Assembly (NCBI GenBank): GCA_963995525.1
Contig: OZ023205.1
Span: 50,565,681 to 50,629,680, forward strand
From: Escarpia spicata
Taxonomy: Eukaryota; Annelida; Polychaeta; Sabellida; Siboglinidae
Length of the DNA stretch: 64,000 nucleotides
Direction: 5' to 3'
Numbering within the stretch: position 1 is the stretch's first letter; the number at the start of each line of letters is the position of its first letter. This document shows, piece after piece, positions 27,301 to 39,300 of the stretch. The notes beneath the pieces are model-generated. The model was not told where the DNA came from. It did not search any database and was given only the letters and a program-made list of their open reading frames with translations. Position numbers and translations under genes: made by a program.

Positions 27301-30300
27301 GGACAATGATATAACAAGCAAGGTGTTGAAATTTGCGGATGATACAAAATTGTTTAGAAGGATTAAACGTGATGAAGATAGACAGCATTTACAAGATGAT
27401 CTTGACAGATTGATAAAATGGTCTGAAAAATGGAAAATGTTATTCAATTTTGGGAACGGTAAATGCCTCCACGCAGGACATGGGAACGAAGAGGTAGAAT
27501 ATACAATGGGGGGTACTGTACTAAGTACTACTGTAAAAGAAAAGGACTTAGATTAACCATTAGTGCTAATATGAAGGTTTCAGAGCAGTGAGGAATTGCA
27601 GCTTCAAAGGGAAATCAAATCCTTGGATTAATTAGGCGAAACATAACGTATAAGGAAAAAGAGCTAATAATACTGCTGTGCAAAACAATAGTTAGGCCTC
27701 ATTTAGAACATTGTATTCAAGCGTGGAGGCCTTATCGCAGGAAGGACATAGATATGCTAGAAAGAGTACAGAGGAGAGCGACTAAAATGATACCAAAACG
27801 GAGGAATCTTAGTTACGAAATACGCCTAAAAAATGTGGTTTAACAACACTAGAGACCAGGAGATTGAGAGGAGATGAGATAGAAGTGTTTAAAATATTGA
27901 ATGGTTATGAAAATATTGATAGAAATATTTTTTTTCACTTAAGAAAGATAGAAAGACCAGAGGACATGAAGTTACATTAATAAAGGAGCAGTGTAGATTA
28001 GATATAAGAGAGTTCTCATTCTCACAAAGGACTGTAAATTATTGGAATAGATTATCTCCTGATTGTGTTGGTGCTAATAGCATGAATATGTTAAAAAATA
28101 AAATCGACACATACCTTAAAAGGGCGGGATACACGTAAATAAAAAGTATTGGACTCTCGATAAGCCAAAAGGCTTCCTTGTCCACCTGCCATCTAGAGTT
28201 AATTTTCTGGATGGCAATCTTGTTATTGCCATTATTGACATAAAATATATGTCAATTAGGAACGTGCCTTGGTTTAGAACATAGCGTCACATCAACCATG
28301 CCACAAACATACAATAAAAGATAACTAAATTAATATAATAAAATAAAAATAACTAATATAAAATTTTCTAAAAATATATCAAATAGGTTTGAGCTAAAAC
28401 TAACACATAAAAGAAGTATAACACATATCTGGCAAAATTATCGTTCCATTGTCTCTATCTATCACTACAGTTTAATACCTGGTAAGGCAGCCATGGCATG
28501 GGGAAAGAAACTGTCTCGGAAGCAATTTATCTTTGCACAGGTATTTCTGAATCGGCTGCCTGAAGGGATGATAGTTTGTAATATTTATAAGATAATTAAT
28601 AGATGGTGGGCGGGGTGTGTTGGATCCGTGATATTTTGTCAGCTCTTGTCCAGTATGTCATTCACTGTATATAGCTGACAGAGGGGTGAGTTCACTGTAT
28701 ATAGCTGATAGAGTGGTGAGTTCACTGTATATAGCTGACAGAGTGGTGAGTTCACTGTATATAGCTGATAGAGTGGTGAGTTCACTGTATATAGCTGATA
28801 GAGGGGTGAGTTCACTGCCAACGATCTTTGATGCTGTGAATGAAGTGTAGGCCATTTACAAGTGAAATGTCCATTCGAGGTGTGTGGGATTCAGCCCATG
28901 CTAGTCCAGTTGTGTAGTTTATGTAAAAGATTAGTGTAGTGTGGAAGCGTTGGTGCACAGTGTCATGTTTAAAAACGTCACCATTTTATTTTAAATGGAC
29001 TCAAGTGTTACATAAATTCCTTTTTGTTATGATTACTATTATTAAGTACAGTTGAACAGACATGGCTCAAACCATTGTCTAACAAGACAGAAGGATGCCT
29101 AGGTTGAACCTTGCTTTACACTCACCACGGTAACACAGCACCTCGCAATTAAGGCACCCTGGGACAGTCCCACATTATTTCCACATACAGTATAGGAAAT
29201 TAATCCCACTAATAACGTCACCTCACTATTCAGGTCGGTTGCCCAAGTCCCGACGGTGACCTTAATAGTGAGGTTTCACTGTGCTGTTATAAAGTATTGC
29301 AGTAAGGAGGCAGGTACTCGTTGTTTTAGTAACAACGTACTCTGTGTCAAACTGACTCACCTGTACCCCCTCCCCACAGGTGATTCCTGCGGTGACCATA
29401 TTTGTCACCGATAAACTCGGCCACAAGTTCGTTGAGCCCCCGCCCTTTGACCTTGCGAAGTCGTACAACGACTCGAACTGTCAGTCGCCCCTCATCTTCA
29501 TCCTGTCTCCGGGTGCCGACCCCACCATGGCTCTACTCAAGTACGCTGAAGACAAGGGCTTCGGAGGCAACAGGTTCAACTCCATCTCCCTCGGCCAGGG
29601 TCAGGTGAGGTCATAGGTAATAGGTCACACCATAATGACAGAGATGCTAAATTGTTATAAAGTGAAATTCCTATTAAAATACGTAAAACGCTACACAAAA
29701 TATAATTACATACAAAATGTCGAATAAAGCATAAATGTGCATATAACTGCAGTTAGAATGTAAATAAAATTTGGGTATAATAATTAAATAGTTAAATAAC
29801 TTAATAGAGTAAAGAAATGATAATGAAGAAGCTGTTAATTAAAGAGTATAGATTAATTGTGGTAATTTTTGTGTTGTGATTGCTGAATGTGAACATTATG
29901 TTACAGAATGAATGGTCGGTGGGAAAGGTCTTCAATTGTTGAAGTATCGGTTTTAAGAAGGTCTTAAATATAATCATCCCAAAACCATTCCTGCCATGTA
30001 ATTATGAAAACAATGAAGTGTCAGTAGTTGAATAGTTCTGTATTACATGATGGACAAACCATGCCAGATAAGAGGAGTCACATCTGCACCATTTCATATT
30101 GTGAACTCACTGAGCTGGGACCTCATTCTCTAAACTTCCAGTGCCAGAATAATCAACTTAATGATTGTGGGCATTTAATGGAAAACCAAACCACCGATGT
30201 AAACTGTGATCTTTCCCCCAGGGACCAATCGCATCGAGGATGATTGATGCGGCGAAGATGGACGGCAGTTGGGTAGTTCTGCAGAACTGCCACTTGGCGG

Positions 30301-33300
30301 TGTCATGGATGACTTCACTGGAGCGTATCGTCGAAGAACTCGCTCCCGAGAATACAGACTTCCGTCTGTGGCTCACAAGTTATCCCTCAGATAAGGTGAG
30401 CACTTCCGATAGGTGGGCTTAACAGGCTTAACGGGGGTGCTCAAGTATGATGCAATGAAGATTGATAATTTTTTTATATTGTTGAATAAAAAATCTTTGT
30501 AAGTTACTGTGTTCAGACACATTTATAGAATTCATAGAGAGTGACACTTCTTTTAATCATCTGTGTTCTTATCCATGGGGTTGTGTGCCTATGGTGGACT
30601 GATAACAACTGCTAAAAGAATAGTTAAATTGCGGTACATGAGAAATATTCTAACAATGTCAAAAAACACTGCTATGATGCCAAACCTACAAAGTACTGAA
30701 AGAGCATGAGGCAGGTTTTTCCAACCTTCAACGTTACTAAATCATAATGAAGCTGGTTTCCCAACCTTCAGGATTAATTAATCATAATGAAGCTGGTTTT
30801 TTAACCTCCAAAGTTACTAATAGATAATGATGCAGGTTTTTTCCATCTTCCAATGTTAAGCGGTGATAATGAAACAGGATTTTCCAGTAAATGTCCAGAC
30901 CTTCAACATGCCCACCCAGTATTGCAGGTATGAGTAATTTTTCCCTGATTTCTTTCCATCACTACTTCAGTGGCTGAGCCACTCCACTCACCTGGTACTC
31001 TGGCCCAGGTTTCAAGGAAGGCACTGACTTCTCCCTTGAACCTGTTCCGTCGATTGTGTCTCATTCAGTTGTTTTATTCCTTCCACAGTTCCCTGTCACC
31101 GTCCTTCAGAACGGAGTAAAGATGACCAATGAGCCACCTACTGGGCTGCGTCAGAACCTTCTGCAGTCGTTTCTCAACGACCCTATCAGTGACCCTAACT
31201 TCTTCAACGGCTGCCCGGGGAAAGAGGCGGTGAGTTTGCACAGAATGCCCTTCATAATAATACTAGTAATAATATAATAATAAAAGCAAACAATTGGTCT
31301 TATAGCACAGAGTCCCACAGTACAATAGAGCCTTGCTTTACGGTCACCTCGATAATACAGCCACCTCGCAATTAAGGTCACCCTAGGAAAGTCCCAAATT
31401 ATTTCTGTAAGAGTAAAGGATAGGAAATCAGTCCCTCTAATAAGGTCACCTCGCTATTCAGGTCACTTTTGTCCAGTCCCAAGGGTAATCTTAATGGTGA
31501 GGTTTCACTGTGTACAGGTAATTACCCTTTTCAATAAAGTAATAAATAGACACAAATCCAATGTTAAACAAATCAGTTTGAGTAAAAAAATAATCTAAAT
31601 TTAGATGCTACATAAATATATTTAACGTTGACAAGTATTAAAATTGAAAAGTTGTTGGCGACTTACATTGATGATTGTTTCATGTCAAATTTGGTATTAT
31701 TGGAATGAGGCTATGGCTGACATGCATACACATTACAGAAGTCTTACCCCTTTGATAAGACTGCCATCCAAAGAAACAAAACTGACAAGTGAATGAGAAC
31801 GTGTTTGGCCTATATCGAGAGCCAATATATGAGAACTAATTGTTACACTGTCCTAGACTATGATACATGTCTGCTTCTTCATTCTGCTGCTTCATTGTTG
31901 CACCAACAATTTCACCTTTGCTCCACAGCTATAAAGAACAAGCTGTTCACTGCCTATTCCAGTAATATTTACACGTGGGCTTTATGGGTGCATTTTAGGA
32001 AAGCAAACTTTCAGCAGTTTGTTTCTTACCGCAAGTTAACAACTCCTACAGGGTATTAAGTAGACTCATTAGACTGCCTATGAGATGTAGCACTAGCCAC
32101 ATGTTTGGTACGTCTGATGTCAACTTGTATAAGTGTGCCACCAGAAATGCTATATTTAGCTGATTCTAATTGACAAGTTGCTTTAACCCATTATACAGAA
32201 CACTGGAATAATGACATATACTGTAAGTTGAAATTGTGACATCAGTGGAGCTTAGATTTGTACAACTTTTAAATATACTGGTTTTTACTCACGTATTTAT
32301 AATTTTACGTAGACATTCTGATTGATTGTCTGTAATGTCCCGAGTCATTCAGCCATGTCCGCTGTGTTTGCAGGTGTTTGAGAAACTGCTCTACGGTCTG
32401 TGTTTCTTCCATGCACTCGTGCAAGAACGCATCAAGTTTGGACCACTCGGATGGAACATTCCCTATGGCTTCAACGAGTCTGACCTGAGAATCTCCATCC
32501 GACAACTACAGGTGAGACACACACTTGTGACACAGTGACACACACTAATGACACACACCAGGGACACAGTGACACACACACCAGGGACATAGTGACACTC
32601 TAGTGACACACACACGCACACACACACACACACACACACTACTGACACAGTGACACACACTAGTTACAAAATGACACACACCAGTGACATGTATTAGTGA
32701 CACAGTGACATGTACTAGTCATATGACACAGTAACACATACTAGTACTGTCACCTGACACAGTGACATGCACTATTACTGTCACAGGACACATCGACACA
32801 ATAGTACTGTCACCTAACATAATGACAAGCAGTAGTACTGACACAATGATACACACAAGTATTGACATAGTAACACACACATACACACTAGTACTATCAC
32901 CCGACACAATACTACTGACACAGTGACACATTAGTACTGTCATGTGACACAGTGACACACAACGATACTATCACCCAACACACTGCCACGCCTTATATTT
33001 AACGTTTCTCAAAGAAACTGTGACATGTTTCAGATGTTCATCAATGAGTATGACAATGTGCCGTTTGAAGCCATCAGCTACCTGACAGGCGAATGTAACT
33101 ACGGTGGGCGTGTGACAGATGACTGGGACCGCCGCACTCTGCTCACCATGCTAGGAGACTTCTACAACCAGCACGTCATCAGTGAGCCTCGCTACAAGTT
33201 CTCACCCAGCGGATTCTACACCACCCCGCCCAAAGGCTCCTACCAGGACTATGTAGAGTTCATTAAGGTATGGCTTAATGGCTTACTGTTGTTGAGTTGG

Positions 33301-36300
33301 CGTGCGTGCATGCATGCATGCTTGCTCTTGTATGTGTGTGTGCTTGTGTGCATGTATGGGTGTGCGTGTGTGCATCTGTGTGTCTTGTGTTTTTGTCACA
33401 AAGAAAGATGTTTGGGCCAGAATTCCAATAACATATAATAGAATATCTGAACGCTCCACAGATGGACAGGTCAATTGTTGGAGTGGAGCGCAGTGGTGCC
33501 GTGGCTAGAGAGTCGCATTCTCAATGAAGAGAACTGGGGTTTGAATCCTGTTCATTAGTTTCAAACGTTGAACTAGTTCGTTCACTCTACATTACACTCC
33601 AATTCACTCAGATGTATGAGTACCTGGCTATAGACAGTGAGGGTTATGTGTACGAATAGTATTTGTGCATTAATTGCAGCATGGCTTAATGTTTCCCAGA
33701 GAAGTCGAGATGGTGTTCGGTTGAAAAGTGTAAAAGCGCTTTGAGCAGTCCTGGGGACTGGGCACTGTGCTATATAAGAACTTGGGTTTATTTTCAATTG
33801 TTGTCTGTAGGCGCTGCCCGCGGTGCAGATGCCGGAAGTGTTTGGCATGCATGACAACGTGGACATCTCGAAAGAGCTGCAGGAGACAAAGCTGCTGTTT
33901 GACGGCGTCCTGCTCGCTCAGGGCTCCGGCAGCGAGGGCGGAGGGGGCAAGACTGACGATAAGGTGCACAACATCGCCGGAGGAATCCTTGCAAAGGTGG
34001 GTGGAGTGGAGGGAAGGAACAAAAATGGATGCCGTGTGGTATTTCGGGAAGTGTTTTCGTCTCATTTGATGATAATTTTTGATGTTCCAGGAAATGTTTA
34101 TGACAGTTTGGGATGTGTTTCACTAAGGTAATGAACTCGTAAGAAAATCAACCATTAAGCAGAATCTAAGGAGTTTTTTAAAGTGCAAAAGCCACTGCAT
34201 TATCACCGAGGACACTATGCTTGTGAGTGACACACCGGTGGCGAAAGTGTTCCAGTGGCACATCCTGGTGGTGACAGTTTTCTGTGTGCAAGATCACTGC
34301 TAAGGAGCGGAATCGATCTTAAGGAGCAAAATCGGGGTTATGAGCGCATATAAATGTTAGTGAAAGGGATGGTTGAACATGTGTAGGTTTGATAGAAACA
34401 AATGTTTATTTAGAAGTTAGCTAGATTTGCAGGAAGGCTTGAATGATGAGTTCTTGGAGCGACAGAGGCTGCATGGAAAAGGGTGTGGAGAACCAGTGCG
34501 TTTGACAGTATTTTGTCATATGAAACCATGGATGTTCTCAGAGACGAATGCATAATTTTGCCAAGCACCTGATTATGACCAATGCAGGTCGTATGTGGCA
34601 CAATGTTAAAGAAACGATACGGATCAACTTTGTTTTGGAAAGTTGCGACAGCCAGTAGAAGTCAACAACATTGGGCTGTGTATTTCTGAAATTACAAATA
34701 TCACGTCTGTACAAAATATCCCCGGACCATTCAGGGCCTTGTTTGGTGTAAAGTGCTTTGAAAAGTCATGAGGACTGGATACTGTGCTATATAAAAACCT
34801 TTACCTTGTCGCGTGACAGTTGCCGATAGACTACGACCTTGAGGCAGCGTCGAAGAAGTTCCCTGTGACCTACAGCGAGTCGATGAACACTGTACTCGTG
34901 CAGGAAATGGAGAGGTTCAGCAAGTAAGTCACCATCATCGTTTATTTCATATTCAAGTTGAGAAAAGTTAACTGAAATTTCTCAGTCAGGGGGGATGCCA
35001 CGTGCACAGTGCATTCTTCAGTGTGCACGTCCTGTTCAAGATGTCTCTTTGGGAAACTGATATCCATCTCCCAGATATGTGTCTATGTAGCATCCTCCAG
35101 TACATCATATTGAACTAATGGCACAGTGGATAGGGCATCAGACTCTCAATCGAGAGAACCCAGTGCTGCAGTGTCGAACCTTGGGTAAGTTTGTTCACTC
35201 TATCTTGCTTCAGTTCATTCAGCTGTACGAATGAGTACCTGGGGGTCTAGACAGTGGTGGATATTTTGTACACAAAATCTTTATGCATTAATTGCAGCAT
35301 GGCTGAATGTTTCCCAGAGACGTCAAGATGGTGCTTGTTTGAACAGCGCTACATAAGAACTTACTTTTACTTTAACTAAGTACTGGATTGCAAGGTTTCT
35401 GAGATAACCCTGAAAACAATCACCTATAACTACTTAATAACTACCAACGACAGATGAGTAATTTTACTAGTACATAATAATTATTAACTGAACATGAAAG
35501 CAAGTATCTATTCTTCAGTTGTCACGAAGGAGATGGGTATACCATAAAGTGAAACAAGAAATCCTATATTATGTTCTTAACCATCTATCATCCACTGCAG
35601 TCTGCAGGATCTGCAGAAGGTCACGAGGGGTCTCGTGGTGATGAAGTCTTGTATTCTGTCACAGGTTGATGACTATCATCCGCCAAAGCCTACAGGACCT
35701 ACAGAAGGCCATCAAGGGTCTTGTGGTGATGTCAGCAGACCTTGAGGGTCTCGCCAACAGTCTGCTCATTGGCAAGATCCCAGAGATCTGGGCGAAGCGG
35801 TCCTACCCATCCCTCAAGCCACTGGGCAGCTACATCGTCGACTTCCTGGAGAGAATCAGCTTCCTCCAGGTAGGTGTCTTTGTCTTCATAGTCAGGGGTG
35901 ACGTCCTCGAGTCTTGTTTGTTTTCATATTCCGTCACTGATCGCAGTGCCATCTCAACCCTCATCTCCCGCCCTCCTTCCCTTCCCTCCATTCTTTCCCT
36001 CCTTCCTTCCCTTCCCTCTCTTCCTTCCCTTCCCTACCTTCCTTCTCTTCCTTCCCTCCCTTCCTTCTCTTCCCTCCCTTTCCTCCCTCCCTTCCTTCCC
36101 TCCCTTCCCTCCCTCCCTTCCCTCCCTCCCTTCCCTCTCTTTCCTCCCTCCCTTCCTTCCCTCCCTTCCTTCCCTCCCTCCCTCCCTTCCCTACCTTTTT
36201 TCCCTCCCTCCCTTCCTTCCCTCCCTCCCCCCTTCCTTCCCTCTCTTCCCTCCCTCCCTCCCTCCCTCCCTCCCTCCCTCCCTCCCTTCCCTTCCCTCCC

Positions 36301-39300
36301 CTCCCCTCCCTTCCTTCCCTCCCTTCCCTCACTTCCCTCCCTTCCTTCCCTCCCTTCCTTCCCTCCCTCTCTCCTCACACATCCTTTCCTTCTTTCCCTG
36401 ACTTCCCTTCCTTTCCTTCCTTCCCTTCCCTCGTTCCCCTCCCTTCCTTCCCTCCCTTCCCTTCCCTTACCTCCCTTCCTTCCCTTCCTTCCTTCCTTCC
36501 CTCCCTTCCACCCCTTCCTTCCCTCCCTCCCCTCCCTCTCCTTCCTTCCTTTCCTTCCTTCCCTCCCTTCCCTCCCTTCCCTTCCCTTCCTTCCTTCCTT
36601 TCCTTCCCTTCCTTCCCTTCCCTTCCCTTCCCTTCCCTTCCCTCCTTCCCTCCTTCCCTCCTTCCTTCCTTCCTTCCTTCCTTCCCTCCCTTCCACCCCT
36701 TCCTTCCCTTCCCTCCCTCCTCCTTCCTTCCTTCCCTTCCCTTCCTTCTTTCCCCTCCTTCCTTCCTTTCCTTCCCTTCCCTCCCTCCCTCCCTCCCTCC
36801 CTCCCTCCCTTCCTTCCCTTCCCTTCCCTCCCTCCCTTCCCTTCCCTTCCCTCCCTTCCCTCCCTACCCTCTCTCCTCCCTCCCCCTCCCCCTCCCTGTC
36901 TCCCTCAGTCCATCCTTTTGAACTCTTGTGAATATGCTATTAATGAATATTTAAGGGGGTTTATTCATGTACATTTCTGCAGCCAAACACTTGCAGGGAA
37001 CCACTGCCAGTCATATGAATACAACTTTGGCTGCAGCATTTAATTATTGAAACAATTCTGAAATTCACAAGAAAATCAAAGAAACGCAAGATGGAATATC
37101 TGACAGCTTTTCATTTGCATCAACCATATAAACTTGTTGATCGAGAGTGCAGCATTTAATCGACTATACTGCTGCGCGTCACCAGCTGTATCTTGAAGCT
37201 CACACATCAACCTGTCCACTGAAATTGTAGTGAAACCTGTGTGCATTGTGTGTTGACAGAAATGGTACGAAAATGGCAAGCCCCACGTGTTCTGGGTGTC
37301 AGGCTTCTACTTCACACAAGCCTTCCTCACGGGCGTCATGCAGAACTTCGCCCGCAAGTACACCATCCCCATTGACCAGCTCGGCTTTGACTTCCAGGTA
37401 GGTGGCGCCAATTTGGCACATATGTGGACTGCAGTGACGCAGTGGCTAGAGCAATGGACTCTCAGTCGAGAGACCCGGGTTCAAATCTTGTGCTGTGGTG
37501 TCGAACCTTGGGCAACTTGTTCACTCTACGTTGCTTCACTTCACTCAGCTGTATGAATGAGTACCTGGCTACAGACAGTGGTGGATATTTGTATACGAAT
37601 AGTCTTTGTGAATTAATTGCAGCATGACTGAATGCTTTCCAGAGAAGTCGAGATGGTGTTCTCCGATTTTATAATTCTACGATCAGTGTACTCCCTAAAG
37701 CCAATTGTAATAGATCCACCTTCATGCTTTATTAGCATCACAGTTGACTTCATTATTAAGTGGTAATAATTTATTTATTTCATCATTACACTGAAAACTA
37801 CTAATTTTAAATTGTGCTGTCAGGTTGCTTCATTGCGTAGCCTCTGTTTAGAAGGAATTGGCACATTCCTGACTGCAATGACAATGCAGGCATGACAGCG
37901 TGCAGACAATGCAGGCATGACAGTGTGCAGAGACAATGCAGGCATGACAGCATACAGACAATGCAGGCATGACAGCATGCAGAGACAATGCAGGCATGTC
38001 AGTGTGCAGAGACAATGCAGGCATGACAGCATACAGACAATGCAGGCATAACAGTGTGCAGACAATGCAGGCATGACAGTGTGCAGAGACAATGCAGGCA
38101 TGACAGTGTGCAGAGACAATGCAGACTTGTCAGTGTGCAGAGACAATGCAGGCATGACAGTGTGCAGACAATGCAGGCATGACAGTGTGCAGAGACAATG
38201 CAGGCATGACAGTGTGCAGACAATGCAGGCATGACAGTGTGCAGAGACAATGCAGGCGTGCAGACAATGCAGGCATGACAGTGTGCAGAGACAATGCAGG
38301 CATGACAGTGTGCAGAGACAATGCAGGCATGACAGCGTGCAGACAATGCAGGCATGACAGTGTGCAGAGACAATGCAGGCATGACAGCGTGCAGACTTGT
38401 CAGTGTGCAGAGACAATGTAGGCATGTCAGTGTGCAGAGACAATGCAGGCATGACAGTGTGCAGAGACAATGCAGGCATGACAGTGTGCAGAGACAATGC
38501 AGGCATGACAGTGTGCAGAGACAATGCAGGCATGACAGTGTGCAGAGACAATGCAGGCATGTCAGTGTGCAGAGACAATGCAGGCATGACAGTGTGCAGA
38601 GACAATGCAGGCATGACAGTGTGCAGAGACAATGCAGACTTGTCAGTGTGCAGAGACAATGCAGGCATGTCAGTGTGCAGAGACAATGCAGGCATGACAG
38701 TGTGCAGAGACAATGCAGGCATGTCAGTGTGCAGAGACAATGCAGGCATGTCAGTGTGCAGAGACAATGCAGGCATGACAGTGTGCAGAGACAATGCAGG
38801 CATGACAGTGTGCAGAGACAATGCAGACTTGTCAGTGTGCAGAGACAATGCAGGCATGTCAGTGTGCAGAGACAATGCAGGCATGACAGTGTGCAGAGAC
38901 AATGCAGACTTGTCAGTGTGCAGAGACAATGCAGGCATGTCAGTGTGCAGAGACAATGCAGGTGTGACAGTGTGCAGAGACAATGCAGACTTGTCAGTGT
39001 GCAGAGACAATGCAGGCATGACAGTGTGCAGAGACAATGCAGGCATGTTAGTGTGCACAGACAATGCAGGCATGTCAGTGGGCACAGACAATGCAGGCAT
39101 GTCAGTGGGCACAGACAATGCTTCTCTACTTTCCACTAGTACTAGATTTTCACTGATGATTATGATGGCCTTTAATGATATGGTAATTATAATTATGCTT
39201 TATAATGATGATGGTGATGATAAAGATGGCTTGTAGTGATAATGGTAATGAGAAATTATGTAATGGTAGTTAGAAATTATGTAGTTATTTGCAGAAAATT

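Noticed and set aside
26825..28818. Regular direct repeats reminiscent of a CRISPR array
   Set aside because: Units are head-to-tail without unique spacers, in a eukaryotic intron.
32463..32958. Cys/Val/Ser-rich - strand frames
   Set aside because: They are translations of the GACACA simple repeat in intron 21.
35666..36931. 421-codon frame continuing from exon 25 into Pro/Leu/Ser repeats
   Set aside because: The exon 25 donor gtaggt is at 35,870 and exon 26 continues the protein; the rest is the polypyrimidine tract.
37820..39236. Open frames of 438 and 279 codons with 9-residue repeats on both strands
   Set aside because: Artefact of a 27-bp minisatellite whose unit is a multiple of three; lies inside intron 26.
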